From Pyruvatibacter mobilis (GTDB taxonomy: Bacteria; Pseudomonadota; Alphaproteobacteria; CGMCC-115125), in NCBI RefSeq assembly GCF_012848855.1, contig NZ_CP051630.1:1963501-2027500 (forward strand): a stretch of DNA of 64,000 nt, read 5' to 3'. Positions 45,629-54,472 of the stretch are shown here, one piece after another. The translations under genes were made by a program, and so were the position numbers. The notes beneath the pieces are model-generated. The model searched no databases. It had not been told where the DNA came from and saw only the letters and a program-made list of their open reading frames with translations. The first letter of the stretch is position 1. Each line of letters starts with the position of its first letter.

Positions 45629-47281
45629 TCAGATGTTGACGTCGATCTGTCCGAGGCGCTGGGTGAGGAGGGCGTTTTCCCGGTAGTCGATGGGAATAAC
45701 CACGAGAGAAGGCCCCTTGTGCGCGAGGGCATCTGCGAGTGCTCCCTTCAGGTCACGAGCATTGGCGACATACTGGCCGTGCCAGCCGAAAGCATCGGCC
45801 AGCTTGAGCCAATCCGGATTGGTGAAACTCAGATTGGTATGGCGGTTGAACTCATTGTCCTGCTTCCAGGAGATGAGGCCGTAGCCGCCGTCCTCCCACA
45901 CCATGACGGTGATGTCGGAGTTCATGCGGCTGGCGGTCTCCATTTCCTGCACGTTCATCATGAAATCCCCATCGCCAGCGATGGCGAAGATCTTGCGGTC
46001 CGGTGCCACCATGTGGGCGGCAATGGCCCCCGGCAGCGGCATGCCCATGGAGCAGAAGCCGTTGGGGATGAGGCAGGTATTGGGTTCATGACACTGGAAA
46101 TGGCGGGCGATCCACATCTTGTGGGCGCCGACGCCGGACAGGAGGATGTCGTCCTTGCCCAGGGCCTGGCGCACATCCCACAGGGCCTTCTGCGGGCGGA
46201 TTGCGCCTTCGGTGTCGTCGCTCGCGTGAAGCTCAAGCTCCTCCTTCATCCGGTGACGGATCTTGCGCTGGGGCTCAAGGTCGAAGTCGAGCTGATCCTT
46301 GAAGCGCCAGACGCGCTCGTTGAGCATCCACAGGGAATGCGCCACGTCCCCTACCAACTCGCAGGTGGGGTGATAGTTCCGGTCGATCTCCGCGGGGAGG
46401 AAATCGATATGGATGATGTCCTTCTTGCCGCCCGGGTTCCACAGATGCGGGTGGTACTCCACCATGTCATAGCCGAGGGTGATGATGAGGTCGGCATCCT
46501 CGATGGCGAGCGAGCCGATATCCCGCTGGCCGAGGCCGATGGTGTAGAGGCAATAATCCGCATCCATATCAACGGCGCCCTTGCCCATGAAGGTGGAGAG
46601 CACGCCGATGCCGGTGCGCTCACACAGGGTGCGCAGCTGGGACGAGGCGCGCTTCCGGATCGCGCCGTTGCCGGCAATGATCAGCGGCCGCTTGGCGTTG
46701 CGCAGCATGTCGAAGGCGCGGTCGGCGATCTTGTCGTCAGGGCCGGGGCGCCGGAAGCGGCGCGGTTCCATGGGCGCGCGGTCGGTTTCGTGCTTGGCCA
46801 CGTCTTCGGGCAATTCCACCAGCACGGCACCGGGCTTTTCGGTGCGGGCCACGCGCACGGCCTTGCGGATGATCTCAGGGATCGCGTCGGCGTGGTGGAC
46901 TGAATAGGCCCATTTGGTGACCGGCTCATACATGCCGACCACGTCCATGATCTGGTGGCTTTCCTTGTGCTGGCGGGCGGTGGCGCCCTGCCCGGTCAGC
47001 ACCAGCATGGGCGCGCGGTCCATGTTCGCATCGGCGACGCCGGTGATGAGGTTGGTGGCACCGGGGCCAAGCGTGCCCAGACAGCCTGCGGGGTTGCCGG
47101 TGAGGCGGCCATAGACTTCCGCCATGAAGGCTGCGCCCTGCTCATGCCGGGTGAGGATGAACTGGATCGACGAGTTTTCGAGCGACATCATGAAGTCGGC
47201 ATTTTCCTCGCCGGGCACGCCGAAGATGTGGGTGATGCCCTCTTCTTCCAGGCAGCGGACAAAAAGGTCTGATGCTTTCAT
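45629..47281 (-). CDS. TPP-dependent enzyme, acetolactate synthase large-subunit type
   Basis: A 550-residue thiamine-diphosphate enzyme: FGVPGEENADFM, catalytic Glu in LTRHEQGAAFMAEVYGRLTG, GPGATNLITGV, and the TPP motif GDGDFMMNVQEMETASRMNSDITVMVWEDGGYG-type (GDG to N-like spacing). It joins or cleaves 2-oxoacids. No regulatory small subunit (ilvN) follows; instead an aldehyde dehydrogenase does, so a catabolic role rather than branched-chain amino-acid synthesis is likely. The ATG 47281 site is weak; a longer in-frame start at 47506 adds 75 residues (see 47282-47599). Confidence 0.85.
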   Translation of the reverse strand: MKASDLFVRCLEEEGITHIFGVPGEENADFMMSLENSSIQFILTRHEQGAAFMAEVYGRLTGNPAGCLGTLGPGATNLITGVADANMDRAPMLVLTGQGATARQHKESHQIMDVVGMYEPVTKWAYSVHHADAIPEIIRKAVRVARTEKPGAVLVELPEDVAKHETDRAPMEPRRFRRPGPDDKIADRAFDMLRNAKRPLIIAGNGAIRKRASSQLRTLCERTGIGVLSTFMGKGAVDMDADYCLYTIGLGQRDIGSLAIEDADLIITLGYDMVEYHPHLWNPGGKKDIIHIDFLPAEIDRNYHPTCELVGDVAHSLWMLNERVWRFKDQLDFDLEPQRKIRHRMKEELELHASDDTEGAIRPQKALWDVRQALGKDDILLSGVGAHKMWIARHFQCHEPNTCLIPNGFCSMGMPLPGAIAAHMVAPDRKIFAIAGDGDFMMNVQEMETASRMNSDITVMVWEDGGYGLISWKQDNEFNRHTNLSFTNPDWLKLADAFGWHGQYVANARDLKGALADALAHKGPSLVVIPIDYRENALLTQRLGQIDVNI

Positions 47282-47599
47282 GGTGGTTCTTCTTTCTTCT
47301 GTCGGAGCCGCCGGGGCCAGGGAGACGCGCTCATCCGCGAGGTGGGGACCCACGGAATGCGAGACAGACACTGCCGATGTGCCCTCAGGCACAGCACCAT
47401 CAGGCACGGGCGCCCAGTCCGGCGCCGCCATGGGAGACGATGGGTCGTTATCCAACCTAGGTCGGGAATGCGGGCGGCCAAACAGCCAGCGCAGCAAAGA
47501 CATCACCCAGCCCGTCTCCAGCGCAGCAGAGAACCTGTCTGCAAGGCTAGATTGACAGCCCGGCGGTCACTTTCAAGTCACCGATTTGTGGCTGCGGTG
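47282..47599. other. 318-base region upstream of the acetolactate-synthase-like gene
   Basis: The frame of the enzyme stays open to GTG/ATG 47506/47503, which have GGAG upstream, giving a Pro/Ser-rich N-terminal extension (LLRWLFGRPHSRPRL, VPDGAVPEG). The family normally starts at 47281. The stretch also holds a direct repeat (GTGCCTGATGG / GTGCCTGAGGG). Either a real extension or leader with a regulatory role is possible; I see no separate gene. Confidence 0.4.
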
Positions 47600-48136
47600 T
47601 CAGAAACGGTAGCAGCCCCGCTGGGAAGCTCGGTGGGCATTGCTGACTGAGCCGCCGAGATCTTCCGTCGGCGCCATTTCCTCGGTGATCTCACGGATCG
47701 AGCCGAGCACACGGGTGATCGTGCCGTCGTCGCCGAGGAAGGGCAGCCAGAGATTTTCGGATGTCACCTGATAGCCCGAGGTCGTGGACCACTGGGTCTG
47801 GGATGCGCCAACCAGCTTCTCCGACACAAGCTGCTCCCAATAGGACGCGATATCCGCGCTTTCATCGGCTGGATAGAGCGTGAGCAGGTTTTCGCCGGTG
47901 GGGTCGAGGCCCAGCCGCCGCACAAGCTCGCTGCCGAAGGTGCGGATCAGCGCCACGCCCGGCGCCGTGGGTTCGAGCATGACGGTGTATGGAAGGAAGG
48001 CCGGGATGGCCATCGGGTCAAAATGTGATCGCCGGGGCAATGGCTCGCTGCCCCTCAGGGCGATCCAGTGGTCCAGCAATTTCTGATTATCAGGCGACAG
48101 CAAGGCCGGCGCCGCATTCTCGATCGGATACACCAT
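47600..48136 (-). CDS. PAS_5-type protein
   Basis: A 178-residue PAS-like protein of the PAS_5 family common in alphaproteobacteria: LDHWIALRGSEPLPRRSHFDPMAIPAFLPYTVMLE, then IRTFGSELVRRLGLDPTGENLLTLYP and LPFLGDDGTITRVLGSIREI. No output domain follows, so it probably acts by binding a partner. ATG 48136 was chosen over 48181. Function unknown. Confidence 0.82.
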   Translation of the reverse strand: MVYPIENAAPALLSPDNQKLLDHWIALRGSEPLPRRSHFDPMAIPAFLPYTVMLEPTAPGVALIRTFGSELVRRLGLDPTGENLLTLYPADESADIASYWEQLVSEKLVGASQTQWSTTSGYQVTSENLWLPFLGDDGTITRVLGSIREITEEMAPTEDLGGSVSNAHRASQRGCYRF

Positions 48137-48416
48137 ACAGACTTTGAAACTAAAACTGCCCCTCACGCGGTCCCGCGGCACCCTGCCAAGGCTCCCGGAC
48201 CGCCCCCTGCGGGAAGAGACTCACTTCCCACGCGCAGCATAGCTTATTCCAGCTCGAATTAACCGACTCTTGCGCAGGGAATTGCGCCGGTGTGATTTTG
48301 CTGAGATGTGATGCTGCTATGCCGGGTTTGCGGTTGTGGTTGTCACCCGACCGCCCTGCCGACAAACTCGACATCGGAACCGGGATCATTTCCGCCTTGT
48401 GGATGGAGGACTTGCG

Positions 48417-49400
48417 TTGGGTCTGTTCTCGCCGCGCAACAGAGCAAAGAAACCGCGCCGCCGTAACGGCAATCCGCTGGACGCCTACAGCCAGGCAGTG
48501 GCGGATGCCGCTGATGCCGTCACCGGCTCGGTGGTGCATCTGCAGGTGGAGGGCAAGCCCACGCCGATGGGCCAGGCCACCGGCTCGGGTTCAGGCTTCA
48601 TCTTCACGCCGGACGGCTATGCGCTGACCAACAGCCATGTGGTGAACGGCGCGCGGGTGCTGAAGGCGATCTACCGGGACGGGACGGAAGCCGAGGCGGA
48701 GGTGGTGGGCGCTGATCCGGACACGGACATTGCCATCGTGCGGCTGCCCGGCAAGCATCGCGAATGGGCTGAGCTGGGCGACAGCTCGGCCCTGCGGCAG
48801 GGGCAATTGGTGATCGCGATCGGTAATCCGCTGGGGTTTGACTGCACGGTGACGACCGGGGTAATTTCAGCGCTCGGCCGGTCCCTGCGCAGCCAGTCCG
48901 GCCGGTTGATCGACGACGTATTGCAGACGGATGCCCCGCTGAACCCGGGCAACTCAGGCGGGCCGCTGGTGACGCCGGACGGGCTTGTCGTGGGCATCAA
49001 CACCGCCGTCATTGCTGGGGCGCAGGGGCTGTGTTTCGCCATCGCGTCCAACACGGCGAAATATGTGGTGGGGGAAATCCTCAAATACGGCAAGGTACGG
49101 CGGAGCTATCTGGGCCTGGGGGCGCAGACCATCGAACTGCCGCAGCGCCTGCGGCGGGAACTCAAGCGCAAGACCATGGGCGCAATCCGCGTGGCGCAGA
49201 TGGAAGCCGGCACGCCGGCGGCCCAGGCCGGGCTCGCGCCCGGCGACATCATCCTGTCCTTTGGCGGGCAGGAAGTGGGCGGCGTGGATGATCTGCACCG
49301 GCTGCTGACGGCGGAGCAACTGGGCAAGAAGGCGCGGCTTGAGGTCTATCGCGAGGGCAGCGTCATCACGCTCACGGCCATTCCCGGCGGGCGGGACTGA
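48417..49400 (+). CDS. Trypsin-like serine protease with PDZ domain (HtrA/Deg-like), no signal peptide
   Basis: About 327 residues. The triad is visible: His in LTNSHVVNGARV, Asp in DPDTDIAIVRLPG, Ser in NPGNSGGPLVTPDG. A single PDZ domain follows (GTPAAQAGLAPGDIILSFGGQEVGGVDDLHRLL). TTG 48417 has a clear GGAGGA six bases upstream. The N-terminus (LFSPRNRAKKPRRRNGNPLDAYS) is basic with no hydrophobic stretch, so this protease appears cytosolic, unlike DegP. It may degrade regulators; the substrate is unknown. Confidence 0.88.
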   Translation: MGLFSPRNRAKKPRRRNGNPLDAYSQAVADAADAVTGSVVHLQVEGKPTPMGQATGSGSGFIFTPDGYALTNSHVVNGARVLKAIYRDGTEAEAEVVGADPDTDIAIVRLPGKHREWAELGDSSALRQGQLVIAIGNPLGFDCTVTTGVISALGRSLRSQSGRLIDDVLQTDAPLNPGNSGGPLVTPDGLVVGINTAVIAGAQGLCFAIASNTAKYVVGEILKYGKVRRSYLGLGAQTIELPQRLRRELKRKTMGAIRVAQMEAGTPAAQAGLAPGDIILSFGGQEVGGVDDLHRLLTAEQLGKKARLEVYREGSVITLTAIPGGRD

Positions 49401-49429
49401 CACTCACACTCTGGTCAGCCGCCTTCCGG

Positions 49430-50425
49430 TCAGCCACCGGTGACGGACATGTGGCGCGGTACGGCAGGTGCGCTGCCGGGGCGGTCGATCACGAAATCAT
49501 GGCCCTTGGGCTTGCGGCTGATCGCTTCGTCAATTGCTGCGATCAGTGCTTCATCAGACCCCGGATTATCCCGCATGACCGCCCGCAGATCCGCCTTGTC
49601 CTCCTGGCCGAGGCACATATAGAGCTGGCCGGTACAGGTGAGGCGGACGCGGTTGCAGCCTTCGCAGAAATTGTGGGTGAGCGGTGTGATGAAGCCGAGC
49701 TGACCGCCGGTTTCCTCGACCTTCACATAGCGCGCGGGGCCACCCGTACGGTGGGCCAGCGGCGTCAGCGTCCAGCGGCTTTCAAGGTTTTCGCGGACCA
49801 CGCTCAGCGGCAGATACTGATCGAACCGGTCATCGCTGATCTCGCCCATGGGCATGGCTTCGATGATGGTGATGTCGTGGCCGTGGCCGTGAGCCCATTC
49901 GACCATTGCTGGCAGTTCGCCCGCATTGTCCTGCTTCAGGGCCACCGCGTTGATCTTGATGCGCATGCCTTCAGCAGTTGCGGCCTTGATGCCATCCAGC
50001 ACCTTGGCAAGGTCACCGCCACGGGTGATGCGGGCATATTTGTCCGGATCAAGACTATCGATAGAGACATTGAGACGGCGGACACCGGCACTCGCCAGGC
50101 GGGGTGCGAATTTTTCAAGCAGGGTGCCATTGGTGGTGAGGGTCAGTTCATCCAGCGCGCCACTGTCGAGATGGCGGGACATGGCTTCGATGAAGCTCAT
50201 GACATCGCGGCGGACGAGCGGCTCACCGCCGGTGATGCGCAGCTTGCGGATGCCCTTGTCGATGAACGCGGTGGCGAGCCTGTCCAGCTCCTCCAGCGTC
50301 AGCAATTCGCGCTTCGGCAGGAAGGTCATCTTCTCGGCCATGCAGTAGGTGCAGCGCAGGTCGCACCGGTCCGTGACGGACAGGCGCAGATAGGTGACGC
50401 TGCGGCCGAACGGATCAATCACGCT
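49430..50425 (-). CDS. moaA: GTP 3',8-cyclase MoaA
   Basis: A 331-residue radical-SAM enzyme for the first step of molybdenum cofactor synthesis. N-terminal cluster motif [12 protein letters not shown] (C-x3-C-x2-C), [28 protein letters not shown], and the C-terminal second cluster [20 protein letters not shown]. The protein ends in GG as MoaA does, which the active site needs. GTG 50425 with AGGGA upstream gives the usual start (VIDPFGR). It lies 800 bases from mobA on the opposite strand. Confidence 0.95.
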   Translation of the reverse strand, partial: SVIDPFGRSVTYLRLSVTDRCDLRCTYCMAEKMTFLPKRELLTLEELDRLATAFIDKGIRKLRITGGEPLVRRDVMSFIEAMSRHLDSGALDELTLTTNGTLLEKFAPRLASAGVRRLNVSIDSLDPDKYARITRGGDLAKVLDGIKAATAEGMRIKINAVALKQDNAGELPAMVEWAHGHGHDITIIEAMPMGEISDDRFDQYLPLSVVRENLESRWTLTPLAHRTGGPARYVKVEETGGQLGFITPLTHNFCEGCNRVRLTCTGQLYMCLGQEDKADLRAVMRDNPGSDEALIAAIDEAISRKPKGHDFVIDRPGSAPAVPRHMSVTGG

Positions 50426-50612
50426 TCCCTGCCCTTTCCTGATTTCGGCGCGCCTGAGGTGACATACGCCTCGCCAATCTTCCACTCTCAAGCAAGCCTA
50501 GCATAGGTCTCATCGCATGATTGTGAGATGCCCCATGCCTCCGGTCGCGGACCGGCCGCGGAAACGGGCCTGCCGGACCTGTGGCGCGCAGGGCAGATCA
50601 GCAAACTTATTT

Positions 50613-50630
50613 ACATACATTCATGCATGT
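50613..50630. promoter_or_regulatory. TetR-type operator before the tetR-mobA unit
   Basis: ACATACATTCATGCATGT has eight-base arms with one mismatch. It sits 38-56 bases before the tetR start, over the expected promoter, and resembles the dyads bound by AcrR/EnvR-type TetR proteins. Confidence 0.55.
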
Positions 50631-50668
50631 TTCTTCCATCCTATCTGCGTGCGTGGTAGAAAAACAAG

Positions 50669-51277
50669 ATGGTTCAGGAGAAAAAACCCGGGCGCCGGTC
50701 CCAGGCGGCGAGATCGAGCGAGATGCGCCGGAAGCTGCTGGACGCCACGATCAGCAGCCTGATTGACCACGGCTATGCGCGGACGACCACGGTTGAGATA
50801 TGCCGCCGGGCGGGAGTGACGCGGGGGGCACTGCTGCATCATTTCAAGGATTTGCCGGACGTGCTGGCAGCGGCCATGAGCGATGCCTATGAGCGCTTCT
50901 TCGTGCCCATCGAGGACACTCCCCAATTCGAGAAGCTGAGCGACTGGCTTGATTTTGCCTGGAGCAAGATCAGCCGTCCGGAGTTCAAGGCGGTGATTGA
51001 AGTGTGGCTGGCGGCGCGCAACGACCCGAAACTGGGCGACGGGTTATGGCTGGCGATTGCGGCCTACAAGAAGGTTTTCACGATCAGCGAGAATTCCGCC
51101 CTGCGCGACAGGATCGGCTCGAGCGCGGAGGCGGAAGCGTTTTACCGGATGGCGGGGGAGACGATGATCGGCATGGCGCTGGGGCGGGCCACCACGCCCG
51201 GCGGCAAGGCGCTGGACCACGAAGACATGGTGATCGACCAGTTACGCAAACTGGCTGACGAGGTGCCCGTCGCATGA
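50669..51277 (+). CDS. TetR-family transcriptional regulator
   Basis: A 202-residue TetR: N-terminal helix-turn-helix (RRKLLDATISSLIDHGYARTTTVEICRRAGVTRGALLHHFKDLPDVL) and an all-helical ligand domain. It overlaps mobA by four bases (ATGA). It probably represses its own unit through the dyad at 50613-50630. The reason for pairing with mobA is unclear. Confidence 0.9.
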   Translation: MVQEKKPGRRSQAARSSEMRRKLLDATISSLIDHGYARTTTVEICRRAGVTRGALLHHFKDLPDVLAAAMSDAYERFFVPIEDTPQFEKLSDWLDFAWSKISRPEFKAVIEVWLAARNDPKLGDGLWLAIAAYKKVFTISENSALRDRIGSSAEAEAFYRMAGETMIGMALGRATTPGGKALDHEDMVIDQLRKLADEVPVA

Positions 51278-51873
51278 CATTGCCTGTGTCCCCCTCCCCG
51301 TCCGTTGCGGGGGTCATCTTTGCCGGAGGCGCCAGCCGCCGCTTCGGCTGCGACAAGGCGGCTGAACTGCTGAACGGGCGGATGATGATCGCTCAGGTGG
51401 CGTCGCGGCTGGCGTGGCAGGTGCGGATGCTGGCCCTGGCCGGGGCAAGGACCGATTACGGTCTTGCCCTGCCCTGCCTTGATGACGCCCCACACAAGGA
51501 TAAGGGACCGCTGGCCGGGCTGGCGTCGGCCATGCGCTGGGCGCGGGCGGAGGGCTACACCCACGTCCTCACCGCGCCCTGCGACGTGCCGAAACTGCCG
51601 ATGAACCTGCTGACCCTGCTGGGCCCGCCGGACGACGCACCGCATGTGCTTGCGGTTGATGACCGGCTGGAAGCGGCCTGCGCTCTTTGGCCCGTGGGGC
51701 TCGCCACGCAGGTAGAGGCGCAGCTGACCGGCGACGGCAAGCTGTCACTGACCCGGGCGCTTTTGGATGGCAAGGCCGTCGTCCGGCATGTGACGGCCAG
51801 GGACCTTGACGGGTCCTTTGCCAATATCAATACGCCGGACGATCTGGACCAGCTGAAGATGCCTAACGGTTAG
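51274..51873 (+). CDS. mobA: Molybdenum cofactor guanylyltransferase
   Basis: A 199-residue MobA: FAGGASRRFGCDKAAELLNGRMM (nucleotide-binding, with the GG-x-x-x-R-x-G-x-D-K pattern), DKGPLAGLASAM, and VLTAPCDVPKLP (metal-binding Asp). It adds GMP to molybdopterin to give the dinucleotide form used by DMSO-reductase-type enzymes such as nitrate reductase. Its stop overlaps that of the convergent monooxygenase gene. Confidence 0.92.
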   Translation: MTLPVSPSPSVAGVIFAGGASRRFGCDKAAELLNGRMMIAQVASRLAWQVRMLALAGARTDYGLALPCLDDAPHKDKGPLAGLASAMRWARAEGYTHVLTAPCDVPKLPMNLLTLLGPPDDAPHVLAVDDRLEAACALWPVGLATQVEAQLTGDGKLSLTRALLDGKAVVRHVTARDLDGSFANINTPDDLDQLKMPNG

Positions 51874-53684
51874 GCGATCTCCAGCCCGTCGAGTTTGCCT
51901 GCCTTGCGCCAGTCTTCGAGAATCTCGAAATATTTGACCGACCCTGCGCCGTAGGACGCGTTCTGTTCGCTGCGGTCGGCAGGCTTGCCTTCATTGTTGT
52001 AATAGCCGGGGGTGCATTCCTCGAGGAACTTCCGCCGCAGGGCGGCATTGTCGATGATGGTCTGCACCCAGCCGCTCTCAGCCTCTTCCGTAGGCTGAAC
52101 GATCCGGGCCTGGCGCTTGCGCGCTTCATCAATGACATAGGAAATGTGCACGGCCTGCTCGAGCAGCAGATGCGGGTAATTGGCGGTGAACCCGGCCTGG
52201 GCAGGCCCCATGATGAAGACATTGGGGAAGTCGCGCACATTCATGCCGTAAAGCGTGCGCATGCCGTCTGCCCATTTCTGCGACAGGGTGAGGCCGCCCC
52301 GGCCCTTGAGGTCGTAGCCTGCGCGGCGGGTGTAGTCGGTGCCCACCTCGAAACCCGTGGCGTAGATCAGGCAATCGACCTTGTACTCCTTGCCATTGGC
52401 CCAGACGGCATCCTCGGTGATCTTGTCCACGCCCTGGCCCTGGGTATCCACCAGCTCAACATTGGGGCGGTTGAAGGCGGCCAGGTAATCATCGTGGAAG
52501 CAGGGGCGCTTGCAGAACTGGCGGTACCAGGGCTTGAGCGCCTCAGCCGTTGCCGGGTCCTTGATCACCTCGTCCACGCGGGCGCGGACCTGTTCCATCT
52601 TCTTGAAGTCAGCGAGCTCGGCGAGGTCGGCCAGTTCCTTCGGCGACAGGTTCTTGTTGTCGCCCTGGCTGGCGATGAACAGGAGGTTGCGGATGATGTC
52701 GGTCCAGCCGTCATTCACCAGGTCTTCGCTGGCGAAGCCGCCGGAGACGAGAATGTTGAAATTCTCCATGCGGTGCTTGTGCCAGCCCGGCTCGAGGGTC
52801 TTTGCCCAGTCGTAATCGGTCGGGCGGTCGTTACGCACATCAATGGAGGACGGCGTGCGCTGGAAGACGTAGAGCTGCTTTGCGCCTGCGGCCAGATGGG
52901 GGACGCACTGCACCGCCGTTGCGCCGGTGCCGATGATGCCCACGGTCTTGTCGGCCAGCCTGTCGAGCCCGCCTTCCGGGCCGCCGCCGGTATAGTCATA
53001 GTCCCAGCGGCTGGTGTGGAAGGAATGCCCCTTGAAGCTTTCCACGCCCTTGATGCCGGGCAGCTTGGGCCGGTGCAGCGGGCCATTGGACATGACGACG
53101 AAATGCGCCCGCATCCGGTCGCCGCGATTGGTCTCGATCACCCAGCGGGACGCGTCCTCATCCCACCACATATCGGTGACTTCGGTCTGCAGGCAGGCAT
53201 TGTCATAGAGATCATATTTGCGGGCGATGCGGCGGCTGTGGTCGAGGATCTCCGCGGCGCGGGAATATTTGCGCTCGGGCATGAAGCCCGTTTCCTCGAG
53301 CAGCGGCAGATAGACATAGCTTTCAATGTCGCAGGCGGCACCGGGATAGCGGTTCCAGTACCAGGTGCCGCCGAAATCTCCGCCCTTCTCGATCATGCGC
53401 AGGTTCTTGACGCCGGCCTTGCGCAGCTCGGCACCTGCGAGCAGGCCGCCGAAGCCGCCGCCGATCACCGCGACATCCACCTCGTCGGTCAGCGGGGCGC
53501 GGTCGAGGGGCGCATCGACATAGGGGTCTTCGACATAGTGGGCAAGATCACCGGTAACTTCCCGGTACTGATCATTGCCGTCTGTCCGCAGGCGCTTGTC
53601 GCGCTCGGCGCGGTACTTCTCGCGCAGGGCATCGGCGTCAAAGTCGATGCCGGCGGCGGTCCTGCTGTCATCAGCCATGCTCAT
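51870..53684 (-). CDS. Flavin-binding Baeyer-Villiger-type monooxygenase
   Basis: A 604-residue class B flavin monooxygenase. Features: FAD Rossmann VAVIGGGFGGLLAGAEL, GGTWYWNRYPGAACDIES, the BVMO fingerprint FKGHSFHTSRWDYD, the NADPH Rossmann VGIIGTGATAVQ, and the D-x4-ATG motif in DCLIYATGFE. It inserts oxygen into ketones to esters. AAGGA precedes ATG 53684. Substrate unknown; steroid, cyclic or aliphatic ketones are typical. Confidence 0.94.
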   Translation of the reverse strand: MSMADDSRTAAGIDFDADALREKYRAERDKRLRTDGNDQYREVTGDLAHYVEDPYVDAPLDRAPLTDEVDVAVIGGGFGGLLAGAELRKAGVKNLRMIEKGGDFGGTWYWNRYPGAACDIESYVYLPLLEETGFMPERKYSRAAEILDHSRRIARKYDLYDNACLQTEVTDMWWDEDASRWVIETNRGDRMRAHFVVMSNGPLHRPKLPGIKGVESFKGHSFHTSRWDYDYTGGGPEGGLDRLADKTVGIIGTGATAVQCVPHLAAGAKQLYVFQRTPSSIDVRNDRPTDYDWAKTLEPGWHKHRMENFNILVSGGFASEDLVNDGWTDIIRNLLFIASQGDNKNLSPKELADLAELADFKKMEQVRARVDEVIKDPATAEALKPWYRQFCKRPCFHDDYLAAFNRPNVELVDTQGQGVDKITEDAVWANGKEYKVDCLIYATGFEVGTDYTRRAGYDLKGRGGLTLSQKWADGMRTLYGMNVRDFPNVFIMGPAQAGFTANYPHLLLEQAVHISYVIDEARKRQARIVQPTEEAESGWVQTIIDNAALRRKFLEECTPGYYNNEGKPADRSEQNASYGAGSVKYFEILEDWRKAGKLDGLEIA

Positions 53685-53939
53685 GAAATGTCCTTCCCTG
53701 ACGGTATTCTGATTTTTTGTCAGTGAAAGCGTATCACCGGCGTGCGGAATTGCCAGCACATTTGGCCGCGGCGGCGGAAAGCCGCTGAATCCGGGGCCTT
53801 TGGGCCTGTCGCGACCGGACTTCCATTGCCGGAAACGGGTTTTGACGCGGCGCGCCGGAACCTTTTGGGCGGCTTGGGGGTTTCATTCCCGGATTTACAC
53901 TCAAGAGGAGTGGGCCGGTGCAACGGCCCAGATGGACAC

Positions 53940-54317
53940 ATGAAGTATGGCAAGATTGTTCTGGCCGCCGCCCTGATGACCGGCGTTGCTGCCTGTGACG
54001 TTGACGTTGAAGAGGAAGGCGAAATGCCCGAGGTCAATCTCGAGGGCGAAACGCGCCTGCCGGATGTCGATGTGAGTGTTGAAGGCGGCAATGTGCCGGA
54101 CGTGGAAGTGGAAGGCGAACTGCGCGCCCCGGAAATCGAGGTGGAGACGCCTGACGTCGAGATCGGCACCCAGGAAACTACCGTCCCGGTTCCGGAAGTG
54201 ACGACCACGGAAGAAGAAATCACGCTTCCGGATGTCGACATCGAGATGCCGGACGATGAGCCGGACGGTCAGGACCCCGCGGCGGTCGACAACGACGCTG
54301 AGACCGAAGTCAATTAA
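53940..54317 (+). CDS. Acidic repetitive lipoprotein
   Basis: A 125-residue lipoprotein with signal KYGKIVLAAALMTGV and lipobox VAAC. The mature chain is nearly all Asp, Glu, Val and Pro, with repeated short units such as PDVDVSVEGG, PDVEVEGEL, PEIEVETPDVEI and LPDVDIEMPDD; lysine is absent from it and only two arginines occur. The valine/acid alternation could form extended beta structure or a calcium-binding acidic surface. No catalytic motif. An intrinsic terminator follows. Function unknown. Confidence 0.8.
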   Translation: MKYGKIVLAAALMTGVAACDVDVEEEGEMPEVNLEGETRLPDVDVSVEGGNVPDVEVEGELRAPEIEVETPDVEIGTQETTVPVPEVTTTEEEITLPDVDIEMPDDEPDGQDPAAVDNDAETEVN

Positions 54318-54358
54318 TCAGCGCCCGCGACCCCGATACTGATCGGGACAGATATGAG

Positions 54359-54392
54359 AAGGCCCCGCCCGGATATCCGGACGGGGCCTTTG
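54359..54392 (+). terminator. Terminator after the acidic lipoprotein
   Basis: AAGGCCCCG (54359-54367) pairs with CGGGGCCTT (54382-54390), with a further CCGG/CCGG-type pairing inside, then a short T stretch. Confidence 0.75.
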
Positions 54393-54472
54393 TCATGCGT
54401 GACGTAACGTCCGACGCCGGATTGATCCAGTTCAGTGATGCACTCAGTGCGGCGTGATACTCTGGCCGCATC

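Noticed and set aside
45547-45732. N-terminal extension of the aldehyde dehydrogenase resembling that of the acetolactate-synthase-like protein (LL-x-WLF, PSSP)
   Set aside because: Most of it overlaps the end of the upstream gene in another frame, and ATG 45546 has AAGGAG; the likeness is chance.
52146-53726. A 526-residue frame antisense to the Baeyer-Villiger-type monooxygenase
   Set aside because: Same effect of GC-rich codons; the minus-strand protein has all family motifs.
54330-54354. Small CCCGAT/ATCGGG hairpin before the lipoprotein terminator
   Set aside because: Short stem without T-run; the stronger terminator follows directly.
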